Positions 16,986-26,452 of a DNA stretch of 64,000 nucleotides are shown here, piece after piece. The stretch comes from Rhodothermales bacterium. Lineage in GTDB: Bacteria; Bacteroidota; Rhodothermia; Rhodothermales; Bin80. A program made the translations under genes and the position numbers. The notes beneath the pieces were generated by a model. It was not told the DNA's origin. It saw nothing but the letters and a program-made list of their open reading frames with translations, and did no database searches. The stretch spans positions 32,464 to 96,463 of the forward strand of contig JANQES010000132.1 of the NCBI GenBank assembly GCA_028278205.1, read 5' to 3'. The stretch's first letter is position 1. The number at the start of each line of letters is the position of its first letter.

Positions 16986-18746
16986 TCAGCGCCGTCTCGT
17001 CATAATGACATCCATCGGGCGGCCTCGCGCCGTTGCGTCGAGGGTTTCGATGGCGGCTAATAATTCTTCGTTGATGGAGACGGGGTGGCGGGTTTTTACC
17101 TCCTCTAAAAATCCCTTGAGCACCTCGCGTTGCCGGGCTTTTTGGGCATCGGCCAGAACGGTGTCGTGAATTTCTTCCAGCGCGGGCACCGTCGCGGGCT
17201 GCCGGTCTCGCAGGCGAAAGACCGAATAGCCGACGGTCACGGTGTCGAGCTTCACCGGGACGGGGCCGGCGAGTTCGCCCACCGCCATCGTGAAAGCCTG
17301 CTCGCCTATCGTGCCGAAGGCGCCGGCGGCAAAATAGCCCAGTTCGCCATCGCGTTCGGCGGCCCAGCGTCGGACGGAATGCGCGCGGGCCAGCGTCGCC
17401 AGATCCGCGCCGTTTTGGATCGCCTGATAGAGCGAATCGGCACGTTGCCGGTCTCGCACCATCACCTCTCGAATGTTTACTGTTGAGGGAATCTGATAGC
17501 GCATCCGGTTGGCTTCGTAGAAAGCCCGCGCGTCTGCCTCCGAGACCTGCACCGTGTCGAGCAGCGCGCGGCGCATCAGGGTTGATACGGCTTCTTCGCG
17601 GATGCGCGCTACCTCTTCCTGAACCGCTGCGTCTTGCTCAAGCTGGCGTCGGTAGCCTTCTTGCATCAGATAGTCATCCCGCACCATCTCGGCGATGCGC
17701 ATCGTCAAGGGACCAGGGTTTGTCAGCGCCGGGCGGCTGGCGGGCGGCATCGCCTCGATCCGGTCGAAGAAGGCGCGCACGGTCCAGGCGCCGCCGGTAA
17801 AGACGACGAGTTCCTGATCCATCAGATCGGAGAGGCGAGGGCGCACCGCGTGGATGTGCTGGAAGGGCGGCAGCGGCGATTCTTCTCCACGCCGGCTCAC
17901 AGCCTCCTGCGCGCGTTGAACCAGCGCCTTGAGCACCGGACCTCGGATGCGCGGGTGCTGATCGGCGGCCAGATTGGCCAGATACTGCCGGGCGTGCGTG
18001 GCTTCTTTGCGGCGGCGGATGATCGTTTCGATATAATTGCGACGCGCCTCGAAGGCGGTTTCGGTGTGGATAAGATTCTCCTTCCGATCGACCAGTTGAA
18101 TCAAGTGAACGCCCACGTTGCTCTTGGTGGGGGCGGAGACTTCGCGGTGATTGAGGCCGTAGGCGGCGGTTTCCAGGCGTTCGTCCAGATCGCCCCAGCG
18201 GAATTCCTTTGGGCTCAGGATCTGCTGCAATTCGCCTTCGGAGCGGGCACGTTCGAGGGCCAGGTCTTCGAAAGCCACGCCCTGCTGCACCCGTCGAAAA
18301 GCTGCCTGCGCCTCGGCTTCAGACCGAAACAAGAGCTGGCGCAGAAACAGCCGCTGGTTCAACAAGACGAACGCCGCCCGCACTTCATCTTCGCTGACGT
18401 CGATCTCGTCTCGGACGACCTCGCGGTAGAGCGTCTGAATGACGGCCTGCTGCTCGTGCCAGCGAAGCACCCGCTGTACATCGTCCCGCTGATCGAGCCC
18501 GGCTTCCAATCCTGCTACGGCCAGGAGCTTTGTTTCGATAGTCGATTCGAGAAAAGCTTGCTTGCGAGCCGCCACATCTTGCGTCGCCAGCTTCGCATTC
18601 GCCGGCGCCAGTTCATACCCGATGCGAAAATCCCGCACCGTGATCGCCCGCTCCCCGACGCGTGCCACAACGGCCTGATCGTCCACCGACTCCTGGCTTG
18701 AGCAGGCGATGAAGGTGAGGAGGAGCAGGAGGTAGAGAGGACGCAT
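16986..18746 (-). CDS. Peptidyl-prolyl cis-trans isomerase lipoprotein (parvulin/PpiC type)
   Basis: A 586-residue exported protein with a lipobox signal peptide (LLLLLTFIAC, cysteine at about 15). About residues 130-230 form a degenerate parvulin-like domain (LFLRQLLFRSEAEAQAAF) and residues 415-510 a clearer one (NIREVMVRDRQRADSLYQAI, GELGYFAAG, AFTMAVGELAGPVPV), framed by SurA-like helices. Such proteins help outer membrane proteins fold in the periplasm. It is the last gene of the minus-strand series containing the PorV-like protein and the TonB receptor, which are plausible clients. The gap to the next gene upstream is filled by a long word repeat, so shared transcription is uncertain. 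Confidence 0.85.
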   Translation of the reverse strand: MRPLYLLLLLTFIACSSQESVDDQAVVARVGERAITVRDFRIGYELAPANAKLATQDVAARKQAFLESTIETKLLAVAGLEAGLDQRDDVQRVLRWHEQQAVIQTLYREVVRDEIDVSEDEVRAAFVLLNQRLFLRQLLFRSEAEAQAAFRRVQQGVAFEDLALERARSEGELQQILSPKEFRWGDLDERLETAAYGLNHREVSAPTKSNVGVHLIQLVDRKENLIHTETAFEARRNYIETIIRRRKEATHARQYLANLAADQHPRIRGPVLKALVQRAQEAVSRRGEESPLPPFQHIHAVRPRLSDLMDQELVVFTGGAWTVRAFFDRIEAMPPASRPALTNPGPLTMRIAEMVRDDYLMQEGYRRQLEQDAAVQEEVARIREEAVSTLMRRALLDTVQVSEADARAFYEANRMRYQIPSTVNIREVMVRDRQRADSLYQAIQNGADLATLARAHSVRRWAAERDGELGYFAAGAFGTIGEQAFTMAVGELAGPVPVKLDTVTVGYSVFRLRDRQPATVPALEEIHDTVLADAQKARQREVLKGFLEEVKTRHPVSINEELLAAIETLDATARGRPMDVIMTRRR

Positions 18747-18791
18747 TTATGATGTGGCTGATGTTGGTACTTTGCAGAGACGATGGCGCCG

Positions 18792-18952
18792 GTCATTACG
18801 CTCGCCTTCGGCTCGCTGTCAATTGCTTCGCGTCATTTGCTCCGCGTCATTCATTGTCAAGGTTGACCCAAGACAATAAATGACAGCGACCGAAGGGAGC
18901 CAATGACGCGAGCGTAGCGAGCAATTGACACGAGCAACGCGAGTAAATGACT
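18792..18952. repeat. Long word palindrome, GTCATTTGCTCCGCG type
   Basis: The left arm (18792-18859) uses words such as TCATTACGCTCGCCTTCGGC and GCGTCATT; the right arm (18872-18952) is a degenerate reverse complement with AATGACGCGAGCGTAGCGAG. It separates the PorV-like gene from the isomerase gene. Confidence 0.8.
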
Positions 18953-19001
18953 CACAATGACCCACACCAACCTCCAGACAACGCGAGGCGGTGAGGACCA
19001 C

Positions 19002-20174
19002 TTAAAAAGCGATAATCAAGGCGACTTCGTGTACGTTTTCGAGGATGCCGAAGTCGGTGAAGGAATAATCCACGCCGAGGGCGGTGTTGGCGAAGAGTTC
19101 GTAGTGGAACCCCACGCCCAGCGTCAGCCCTTCTTCGCTGTCTTCGAGGAAGAGCGTGCGGTAGCCGGCGCGGAGGGCCAGCAGGTCGCGAAAAGCATAC
19201 TCCGCCCCGACGTTCAGATATTGCGCGTTATCGTTGGGCACCACGCCGTCGACGGCCACCGTCAGGCGGTTGGGCATTGTCTGGATGAGATCCATGGCGA
19301 TGCCCATGCGCAGCGTCAGCGGCAGTTGAAAGTCTTCCGTTTCCAGGTTGGCGAAGACGCGGTCGTTGTTGCCGAATTCGTTGGGCGAGATGTCTACCTC
19401 CACCTGCGTATCCGTCCCATCGAGTTTCATGTCGCCGCCGAAGTTGCTGATGCTCATGCCGAAGCTCAGGCCGCGAAACTCGCTGCGGAAGAGGCCGCCG
19501 AAGTCGAAGGCGATGGTCTGGGCCGTCGAGTTATAGATTTTCTGGCGGATGTATTTGAAGTTGGCGCCGATGGCAAAGCGACCCGTGAGCGCGCGCGCAT
19601 AGGAGAGCCCGATGGCAAGGTCGCTGGCATTGAAGAGCTCGCCGGTGCCTTCGGGCTGAAGCACCGTGCGCACTCTCATCTCCGGCATCGTCAGGCTGGT
19701 GATGCTCGCGCCGAGTGTGCCGAAGCCCTCGACGGGCAGCGCAATGCCGATGAAATCGAAGTTGATGTCGGCCAGCCATTCGGCATGCGAGGCGATGAGC
19801 GTGTTGTTTTGCAGATGCGCCAGGCCGGACGGATTCCAGTAAAGCGCCGAGGCATCATCGGCGCGTCCGGTGAAGGCGCCGCCCATCGCCTTAGCGCGCG
19901 GCCCGACTTCGATGGACAGGAACGTAGCCGCGCTCATGCCCGTCTTCGTCAACCCGCCGAATTGGGCGCGGGCCGTCATGCTCGGCAGCAACGCGAGGAG
20001 GAGGATGAGGGAGAGGGCGAGAGGGCGAAAGGGTGAGAGGGTGAGAGGGTGAGAGGGAGATATGTTTTTAATCCCCCTTTCTCCCTTTCTCCCTTTCTCC
20101 CTTTCGCAAAAATCCCTTTCCCCCTTTCCCTCTTTCTCACGAACCCCTTTCGAAAAAGCAAGTCTGTCTCTCAT
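19002..20174 (-). CDS. PorV/PorQ-like outer membrane protein
   Basis: A 390-residue protein of the PorV/UPF0164 family: FLSIEVGPRAKAMGGAFTGR, DASALYWNPSGLAHLQNNTL, then repeated beta strands and a terminal LGVDYSFTDFGILENVHEVA typical of 14-strand FadL-like barrels. In Bacteroidota, PorV is the shuttle that hands type IX cargo to the attachment machinery. AAGGAG seven bases before the ATG at 20174 supports that start. The hydrophobic signal core (LALSLILLLALLPSMTARA) comes only after about 55 residues, and those residues are coded largely by a purine/pyrimidine word repeat (20007-20139). An in-frame insertion between the start and the signal core seems likely. It is downstream of the TonB receptor gene. 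Confidence 0.85.
   Translation of the reverse strand: MRDRLAFSKGVREKEGKGERDFCEREKGRKGERGIKNISPSHPLTLSPFRPLALSLILLLALLPSMTARAQFGGLTKTGMSAATFLSIEVGPRAKAMGGAFTGRADDASALYWNPSGLAHLQNNTLIASHAEWLADINFDFIGIALPVEGFGTLGASITSLTMPEMRVRTVLQPEGTGELFNASDLAIGLSYARALTGRFAIGANFKYIRQKIYNSTAQTIAFDFGGLFRSEFRGLSFGMSISNFGGDMKLDGTDTQVEVDISPNEFGNNDRVFANLETEDFQLPLTLRMGIAMDLIQTMPNRLTVAVDGVVPNDNAQYLNVGAEYAFRDLLALRAGYRTLFLEDSEEGLTLGVGFHYELFANTALGVDYSFTDFGILENVHEVALIIAF
20007..20139. repeat. GAAAGGGA/TCCCTTTC word palindrome inside the 5' end of the PorV-like gene
   Basis: On the plus strand a purine arm (GAGGGAGAGGGCGAGAGGGC, 20007-20060) is followed by a pyrimidine arm with CTCCCTTTCTCCCTTTCTCC words (20073-20139). Read on the minus strand the arms encode an EKGKGER-rich stretch and a PLTLSPFRPLALS stretch of the precursor. 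Confidence 0.85.
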
Positions 20175-20203
20175 GATGCACGCTCCTTAGAAAGGATTGA
20201 CAC

Positions 20204-23200
20204 TCAGAACCCAATCGTCACGCCGAAGCGCACCTGGCGCGGCGACGTGAAATAGTCCGGACGCGAGAAAAACTCATCGATCGAGTTGATCCCCCGGACG
20301 CGCCCGGTCAGTTGCGATTGGATGGTGAAGCCGGCGCGTCCCGTGTCGCGGAAGACAATCGACTCGTTGCGCCGGTCGAAGATGTTGAAGACTTTCAGGA
20401 AGAACGCGTAGCTCATCCGGCCCAGCCGCAGCGAATAGTCGGCCTTGAGGTCGAACGTGAGCGTGGCCGGCGAGCGCGCGGTGTTTTCGAACGCCTGGCG
20501 GATGTTCAGGAACGTCGGCGTGTAGGGCAGGCCGCTGCCGTAGCGCCCCAGCAGCGTGATGCGCGCCCCTGCCGCCGGCGAGACGTTGATGGCCGCGTTG
20601 ATCGTGTGGCGTTGGTCCCAATCGAGCGGCACCAGTTTTTTCTCCGGCTCGCGGTTGGCCTGCGCGTCGATGAAGGCCGCGTTCGGCTCCGAGGCGTTGC
20701 CCTCGGCCACCTGAAACGTGTAATCAATCGAGGCCGAGAGCCAGTCGGAGTGGCGCTGGTTGAGCGCGAAGACGAAGCCGCGCACCGTTCCGAAATCGCG
20801 ATTCTCATACCGGGCGTAGCGATCCAGGCCCGTCCGCAATTCATAAATCTGCGTGCCCAGCAGATCGCGGATGTCTTTGTAATAAGCCGTGATGTCGAAC
20901 GCCAGATTGTCCGTCAGTTGCTGCTGGAGGCCCACTTCGTAGATGATGGTTTTTTGCGGCTCGAGATCGGCGTTGCCCATCAACGTGCGCAGCCGCCCGA
21001 TTTCGACCTCGAACTCGGAGTTGGCGTAGAGGAACTGAAACAGCGGCATCTGGAAGAAGAAGCCGTAGGAAAAATGCAGCACGCCCCGGTCTGAAAGCGG
21101 AAAAGCGATGCCCAGGCGCGGGCTGATGAGACTCTTCAAACTGGCATCGGTGTGATTGTCCAGATTCGCCGGGTCGCGCAGATCCGTCGGCACCGTCGCG
21201 TTCGGGTCGAAGGCGTCGTAGCGCAGCCCGATGTTGAGGATCAGGTGATCCAGTTCGATTTTGTCCTGAATGAACGCAGCCAGTTCGCGGGGACGGTGCG
21301 TGTATCGATTGTTGAACGGCGATTCGCGCGGTGGCAACGCCGGCTCGAAAGGCACGATCTCGATGCCGTTTTCGTTGCGCGCCGGGATGATCTTAAATTC
21401 CTCGAAATTCAACGCATGCACCCGCACCTCGGCGCCCGCTTTCACCTGATGAACTTTGGTGATCTGGCTGGTGATGTCGAATTTGCCGACGTACGTTCGG
21501 GTCGAACGGTTGCTGTGCCAGGGATCGGTGCCGCCCGCGTAAAATGCATTGTCCGAGACCGTCAACAGCAAATCCGGATCCTGGTAACGCGGGTCGAATG
21601 GATTTTCGTAGACGAAACTCTCGGCCTTGTTGTAGATCGATGAAAAGCTGACGTTGTAAAACGTGGTGCTGTTGACCAGATGGTTCCAGTTGGTCAAAAA
21701 CGTATAGCCGTCCTGAAACTGCGTCGACGATCCATCCGGATTGAACCGGTAGCGGTGGAAGTTGTGCGACTGATTCTCCGGCGCAAACTCCCGGCCTTCC
21801 TGCGACCAGTCTTTCGCCTCGACGGTGTTGACCATCAGGCTGGCGGCCAGCTTCATCGTCGGTTTGAAACTGTAGGAGAGCTTGCCGTGGAGCGTCTGCT
21901 TACGCGTGAACTGCATCGGGATCACCGCGCCGTCGCCCGTGGCGTCGATGCGCCAGAGCGTCGAGTCGTCGGCGGAGAAATCGGACGAGTCGGCGGGGTT
22001 GAAAAGGCGCGTGCCGAAGAGGTAGCCGTCATCTTCCAAAAAGCGGCCTGTGACGAAGAATTTCAGCTTTTTCCCGGTAAACGGCACCGGCCCGCTCAGC
22101 GAAAACTGGCCGTTGACGATGCCCATCGGATCGACGTCGTCGATGTGCGCAAAGAGGCCCTCTTCGCTGGTGATGTAATCGCCGAAGTAGCCGGTGGCCG
22201 TGCCTTCGAGCCGGTCGCCGCCCTCTTTCGTGACGATGCTGACGACGCCCGACATCGCCCGCCCATACTCGGCGTTGAAGGTGCCGCTGATAACCTGAAG
22301 CTCCTGCACCGACGCATTCTCTACCTCCACCGCAATCTCACCGGAATAGACATCGCTCAGCGCCATTCCATCGACCATGTAAACCACCTCTTCGGAGCGC
22401 CCGCCCCGGATGTGCAACTCGCCGTCGCGCCCCTCCGTCACGCCGGCCTGAAGCTGGACCACGTCGGAAAATTCCTCGACCGGCAACATATCAATCTCAT
22501 CGGCCCCGACGACAGATTGGGTGGCCGTCATGTCTTTGGTGATCATCTCCCGCTGCGCCACGACCACGACCTCTTCATCCATCGTGATGGCTTCCGAGAA
22601 AAGCATCACGTCGGGCACCTTCGTCGTCAGGTTCGTCTGCACGATCACGTTATCGATAATCCGGGTCTGATAGCCCAGCATCGACACCTGAATCTGATAC
22701 TTGCCCGGCGCGATGTTGAGGATCAGAAACTCGCCGTCGAGATCCGTCGCCGCCCCCGACGTGGTGCCGACGACGATGACGTTGGCCCCCGGCAGCGTCT
22801 CGCCCGTCTCCGCATCGAGCACCTTCCCGACGATCTTGCCGCTGACGCTCGCCCAGGCGGGGCTGGCGCTGCTGGCGAGAAGGATCAAGAGGATGAGCAG
22901 GGTGAGGATGTTGAGTTGGAGAGCCGGAGAGTCGGGGAGTCGGGGAGTCGGAGCAGCTTCTTCGTTTTTGGGCGGGGCCGCTACTTTTTCTGGAAAATTG
23001 CTCGGATGAAGGTCGCAGAACACACCCCGCCCCTCCTTCGTCGGGGCACCTCTCTCAAGAGGGGACTTTACTGTGTTTGTTGCCTTTGGCCCACGTTTTT
23101 TGCTTATCGCCTCCGTGGAAAATTTCCCTCTTGAGAGGGGTGCCGAGCGCAGCGAGGCGGGGTGTGTCAGCCGTCGGTGCCTTTCAGCACGACCAGAGCG

Positions 23201-23257
23201 TAACAATCCCGCCTGAGTCCAGGGAGAGAGAGTCGATCTGATGGCGCGATACATCAT
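20204..23257 (-). CDS. TonB-dependent outer membrane receptor with carboxypeptidase-regulatory domain
   Basis: The precursor is up to 1017 residues. A hydrophobic signal core (LNILTLLILLILLASSASPAWA) precedes a CarboxypepD_reg-like beta-sandwich (GKVLDAETGETLPGANVIVV, TDLDGEFLILNIAPGKYQIQ), a plug domain (DVVQLQAGVTEGRDGELHIR, GGRSEEVVYMVDGMALSDVY), and a large beta-barrel ending in RQVRFGVTIGF, with aromatic C-terminus. This is the SusC/OAR-like architecture used to import oligosaccharides, peptides or chelates. No SusD gene is beside it. About 110 residues lie between the first ATG and the signal core, and much of that is coded by repeats at 22921-22953 and 23021-23168, so the true start is doubtful. 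It probably works with the two large secreted proteins encoded upstream. Confidence 0.9.
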   Translation of the reverse strand: MMYRAIRSTLSPWTQAGLLRSGRAERHRRLTHPASLRSAPLSRGKFSTEAISKKRGPKATNTVKSPLERGAPTKEGRGVFCDLHPSNFPEKVAAPPKNEEAAPTPRLPDSPALQLNILTLLILLILLASSASPAWASVSGKIVGKVLDAETGETLPGANVIVVGTTSGAATDLDGEFLILNIAPGKYQIQVSMLGYQTRIIDNVIVQTNLTTKVPDVMLFSEAITMDEEVVVVAQREMITKDMTATQSVVGADEIDMLPVEEFSDVVQLQAGVTEGRDGELHIRGGRSEEVVYMVDGMALSDVYSGEIAVEVENASVQELQVISGTFNAEYGRAMSGVVSIVTKEGGDRLEGTATGYFGDYITSEEGLFAHIDDVDPMGIVNGQFSLSGPVPFTGKKLKFFVTGRFLEDDGYLFGTRLFNPADSSDFSADDSTLWRIDATGDGAVIPMQFTRKQTLHGKLSYSFKPTMKLAASLMVNTVEAKDWSQEGREFAPENQSHNFHRYRFNPDGSSTQFQDGYTFLTNWNHLVNSTTFYNVSFSSIYNKAESFVYENPFDPRYQDPDLLLTVSDNAFYAGGTDPWHSNRSTRTYVGKFDITSQITKVHQVKAGAEVRVHALNFEEFKIIPARNENGIEIVPFEPALPPRESPFNNRYTHRPRELAAFIQDKIELDHLILNIGLRYDAFDPNATVPTDLRDPANLDNHTDASLKSLISPRLGIAFPLSDRGVLHFSYGFFFQMPLFQFLYANSEFEVEIGRLRTLMGNADLEPQKTIIYEVGLQQQLTDNLAFDITAYYKDIRDLLGTQIYELRTGLDRYARYENRDFGTVRGFVFALNQRHSDWLSASIDYTFQVAEGNASEPNAAFIDAQANREPEKKLVPLDWDQRHTINAAINVSPAAGARITLLGRYGSGLPYTPTFLNIRQAFENTARSPATLTFDLKADYSLRLGRMSYAFFLKVFNIFDRRNESIVFRDTGRAGFTIQSQLTGRVRGINSIDEFFSRPDYFTSPRQVRFGVTIGF
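22921..22953. repeat. Tandem GTCGGGGA words at the signal-peptide coding region
   Basis: GAGTCGGGGAGTCGGGGAGT-like tandem words lie directly before the hydrophobic signal core of the TonB receptor and are in frame with it, encoding PTPRLPDSPAL. Confidence 0.8.
23021..23168. repeat. Inverted repeat with CACACCCCGCC arms near the start of the TonB receptor gene
   Basis: CACACCCCGCCCCTCCTTCG and following CTCTCAAGAGGGG (23021-23065) face CCCTCTTGAGAGGGGTGCCG and GGCGGGGTGTG (23126-23168). The whole element is open in the reading frame of the receptor. Confidence 0.85.
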
Positions 23258-23285
23258 CGTACGATGCCCTGGTTCGTAAAAAAAC

Positions 23286-26171
23286 TCACCGAATCACGGC
23301 GAAGCGGCCGATTTTTTCGCCGATTTCCGGTGCGTCTACGTGGTAGATGTAGATGCCGTAGGCGACGGTGTCGGCGGTGCTGCCTTTGGTGTGCAGGTCC
23401 CAGAAAGCCGTCCCATTCTCGATGGCTTCGTCGTGTTCGATGACATCGACGAGACGGCCTCGCGTGTCGAAGATGCGGATGGTGCAGCGTTGCGGCAGGT
23501 TGATGAACTGAAGCCGCCGCTCAGACCGCCCGCCGGTGAACAGGCTCTGCTGCTCCACGCTGGCGTTGATCACGTACGGATTCGGCACGGCGGCAATCCG
23601 GTCGAGCACGTTCTCGTCGAGCGCCGTCTCGACGCGGGCTGCCGTCGTCGTGATCCTGTACACGTCGCCGGCGGCAAACGGCTTAAACGTGGGGATGAAC
23701 GCCACGTCGCCGCTCGACGGCGCCACCGGCGTCACGGCAGGATCCGACGGCTCGGTCAGCGTGATCATCCAGTGGACCGGCCTGAAATCCTCAATCGAGT
23801 TGCCCGCCACCACGTAGATCGGCTCGCCTGACGACCACGCGCCGTCCTGGTTTTGATCGATCACGAGGATGTTCTCTTTCTTGTTATCCGTGACGTTCCA
23901 GACCTCGAAGGGCACCGGAATCGGCGTGGTAAACAAGGCCGTATCGACGCCGGCTTCGGCAAAGCGCACCTCGTAATTGGCGGCCACAGCCACGGGCGCT
24001 CCGAGGTTGCTGTTGAGGATCATCCGGATCGACCAGTTGGCGTTGCCTTCGCGCCACGTCGTGCTCAGCGAATCCCATTCCAGGACGTCGTCCACCGCGA
24101 AAGCGCGCAGGCCGTCGAAGAGCGGATCGGCGTCGTTGAGCAAATCATTCGTGGAGAAGTTGGACGAATTCTCGAAAATGGAGACGCGACCTTCCGTCAC
24201 GTCGAAAAGCGAGTAGGTGACGGCGCCGTCGTCGTCTTCGGCAAAGGCGAGTTCGTACTGCCCGTTCTTGATCAGCGTCCGGTCGACGACCTCGGCGGTG
24301 ACGGTTCCGGTGGAGAAGCCGCCCGTGTGCTCGATGGCAAATTCCGGCGCCTGATAGCCGCTGCTCTCCGCCGTCGGCGTCACGATGGCCGTGTTGACGT
24401 CGGTGATGAGCGCCCCGGTCCGGTCGGCGACGATGCTTTTCGTCGATTCCGATGGAAAAATGCCCAGCGTGGCATCGCCCCGGTTATAGGCCACGACGGC
24501 GTAGTAATACGTCCGTCCGTTGACGAGACCGCTGTCGGTCCACTGATGGGCCAGCCCGGTGTTGTTGCCGAGGAAATAGCGGAAGCCGTTGGCATGAAGC
24601 CCGAAGAGCTTCGAGACGTCGTTGTCGAGGTCGAACGTGGCGACGGGTTCGCTGTAGATCAAGACGCCTTTGTCGTCGGTGACGGTGAAGACGTCGTTGA
24701 AGCCGGGGTCGGTGCTGCGGTAGATTTTGTAGCCTTCGAAGCCCGGCGAGGCTTCGGCGCGGTTGTCCCAGTAGAGCGTCGCGCTGCCGTCTTGCGCCAC
24801 CGCGTGCAGGCGCGGGCGCGGCGGCGCCACGGCGAAGCGATAATTGGCGTCGTAGATCTGCCGGACGACGGCCTCGTTGCGCGCCTCGTCGATGGCATTG
24901 GCGCTCAGAAACAGCGCCACCGAAAACCGCTCCGTTTGCCCCGGCACCAGCGGAAAAGAACCACTGCCCATCACAAATTCCCCCGGCCCCAGGATATTGT
25001 CGAATCGACCGGAGACGAACGCTGCCTGTACCTTGTTGTCGTCGTCGCGGTCGAAATCGAGGGGCACGAAGGCGGCCAAGCTCGTCAGGCCGATCTGGTC
25101 CGCCTCGTCCACGTCGGTGGCGTCGAAGTTGGGCTCGCCGGGGGTGGGGGAGCCGTCGTTTTCGCCCGCGTCGTTGGTGCCGACGAGGCCGTCTTCGCCC
25201 AGGTCGTCGGTGTTCGGGTTCCAGTCGCCGTCGTTGTCGATTCCGTCGGCGCGGCTTTCATCGACGAGGCCGTCGCCGTCGTTGTCGATACCGTCGGTGG
25301 CGTTGCCGGGCGTTTCGAGCAGCGCCACGGCCAGCCGCCCGACGGGCGACCATCGCCCGACGCCCTGTGCCACACCCCGGCCTCTTCCTTCGTCGTCCGT
25401 ATCCACCGACACGGCGAGCGCGCGGTCCCGGTCGAAAGCCAGGCGGTCGCCGTCCATCCCATCGCCGCCGGGTGCAGGCCGGGCAAAGAAGCCCACGGTC
25501 GTCTCGTCGAAGGCGGTAGATCCGACGTTTTCCAGTTCGTAATGAAACAGGATCATATCCTGCGCCAGGAAGCTCGACCATTGCCAGCCTCGGATGGTCA
25601 GGCGAAGTCCGAGCGCCGGATCTTCGAGCGCAATGAAGCTTTCCTGATCGGCATTCAGCGTGCCCGCGCCGAAGTAGCCGTTCCACCGGCCCACCCACGT
25701 CGCCGGCCAGGTGTCCTCGCGATGGCTCATCGCCGCCACGCCCACCTGCCCGCCGGCAAACGACGCATCGGCCAAAAATGAGGCTGTCATGTGAACGCCG
25801 CCCTGCCGCACCGCCACCAGCGGAATCGCCATGTTCAGATATTCCCGCCCCGTCCCGATAGGCCATTCCGCCGTCAGTTCGTCATTTCTGATATCGAGGC
25901 GCCCGTCATTGGAGAAAGACAGGCGGAGCTTGTTGCCGCTGTGATAATTAACCGCCTCGTTGCCGTCTTGCGCCCACGCCGGGGTTGCGGCGAGGAGTAG
26001 GAGGAGCAGGAGGGTTAGGACGAGTTTGGCGATGGCTGGTCTCTTTTTAGCTTTTTCACCCTTTTCACCCTCACCCTGTCCCTCTCCCGTCGAGGGAGAG
26101 GGGACTCTTTGTTTGCCGTAATAAGTGGGGTGTGAGGCTAAGTTTTTTTGATCTGTTGAGGGAAAATGCAA
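23286..26171 (-). CDS. Very large secreted protein with calcium-type repeats and C-terminal sorting-like domain
   Basis: About 910 residues follow the signal core (AIAKLVLTLLLLLLLAATPAWA). The N-terminal half holds beta-rich domains and a DGIDNDGDGLVDE/DGIDNDGDWNPNTDD stretch of likely calcium-binding repeats; the middle has fibronectin-like modules (ATLYWDNRAEASPGFEGYKI); the C-terminus (IAAVPNPYVI, LPQRCTIRIFDTRGRLVDVI, YGIYIYHVDAPEIGEKIGRF) resembles the terminal sandwich of FCB secreted proteins. It is a close relative of the next gene upstream. The start is unclear: no in-frame ATG or GTG lies within 75 codons of the signal core; a TTG at 26171 is the nearest candidate. The 40-bp repeat copy at 26066-26105 is part of this region. 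Substrate and partner are unknown. Confidence 0.75.
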   Translation of the reverse strand: MHFPSTDQKNLASHPTYYGKQRVPSPSTGEGQGEGEKGEKAKKRPAIAKLVLTLLLLLLLAATPAWAQDGNEAVNYHSGNKLRLSFSNDGRLDIRNDELTAEWPIGTGREYLNMAIPLVAVRQGGVHMTASFLADASFAGGQVGVAAMSHREDTWPATWVGRWNGYFGAGTLNADQESFIALEDPALGLRLTIRGWQWSSFLAQDMILFHYELENVGSTAFDETTVGFFARPAPGGDGMDGDRLAFDRDRALAVSVDTDDEGRGRGVAQGVGRWSPVGRLAVALLETPGNATDGIDNDGDGLVDESRADGIDNDGDWNPNTDDLGEDGLVGTNDAGENDGSPTPGEPNFDATDVDEADQIGLTSLAAFVPLDFDRDDDNKVQAAFVSGRFDNILGPGEFVMGSGSFPLVPGQTERFSVALFLSANAIDEARNEAVVRQIYDANYRFAVAPPRPRLHAVAQDGSATLYWDNRAEASPGFEGYKIYRSTDPGFNDVFTVTDDKGVLIYSEPVATFDLDNDVSKLFGLHANGFRYFLGNNTGLAHQWTDSGLVNGRTYYYAVVAYNRGDATLGIFPSESTKSIVADRTGALITDVNTAIVTPTAESSGYQAPEFAIEHTGGFSTGTVTAEVVDRTLIKNGQYELAFAEDDDGAVTYSLFDVTEGRVSIFENSSNFSTNDLLNDADPLFDGLRAFAVDDVLEWDSLSTTWREGNANWSIRMILNSNLGAPVAVAANYEVRFAEAGVDTALFTTPIPVPFEVWNVTDNKKENILVIDQNQDGAWSSGEPIYVVAGNSIEDFRPVHWMITLTEPSDPAVTPVAPSSGDVAFIPTFKPFAAGDVYRITTTAARVETALDENVLDRIAAVPNPYVINASVEQQSLFTGGRSERRLQFINLPQRCTIRIFDTRGRLVDVIEHDEAIENGTAFWDLHTKGSTADTVAYGIYIYHVDAPEIGEKIGRFAVIR

Positions 26172-26396
26172 GCAAATCGAAGGTTCACGCCAGTAAAAGC
26201 TTGCGGCTACATTCCTCCTTTTAAAGGATGTAGCCGCAGACTTTAGTCTGCGCATTCCACGTGCAATCGCCGAGGTCATGTGTGAGAAGCGCGCCAACAA
26301 ACAACCTGAACGTGAAAACCTGATGCTTTTCGATTGGCGAAATCGGTAACGTAGCCGTCCCCTCTCCCTCGACGGGAGAGGGACAGGGTGAGGGTG
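26066..26396. repeat. Perfect 40-bp inverted repeat with an inner TGCGGCTACAT palindrome
   Basis: The 40 bases at 26066-26105 (starting CACCCTCACCCTGTCCCTCT) are repeated exactly in reverse complement at 26357-26396. Between them lies a second inverted pair, TGCGGCTACAT (26202-26212) and ATGTAGCCGCA (26228-26238). The outer word resembles CCCTCTCCC/GGGAGAGGG repeats seen in many GC-rich genomes. Confidence 0.9.
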
Positions 26397-26452
26397 ATCA
26401 AAGGCCTTGCTTGACCTTTCCCGACCCCTTCCGCTATGTCCGAAATAACACC

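Noticed and set aside
21680..23134. Open frame of 484 codons on the plus strand
   Set aside because: It is a shadow of the TonB receptor gene; the opposite strand has clear plug and barrel motifs.
23853..25781. Long open frame of 642 codons on the plus strand
   Set aside because: It is antisense to the large secreted protein, has no recognisable motifs, and such shadow frames are expected in GC-rich DNA.
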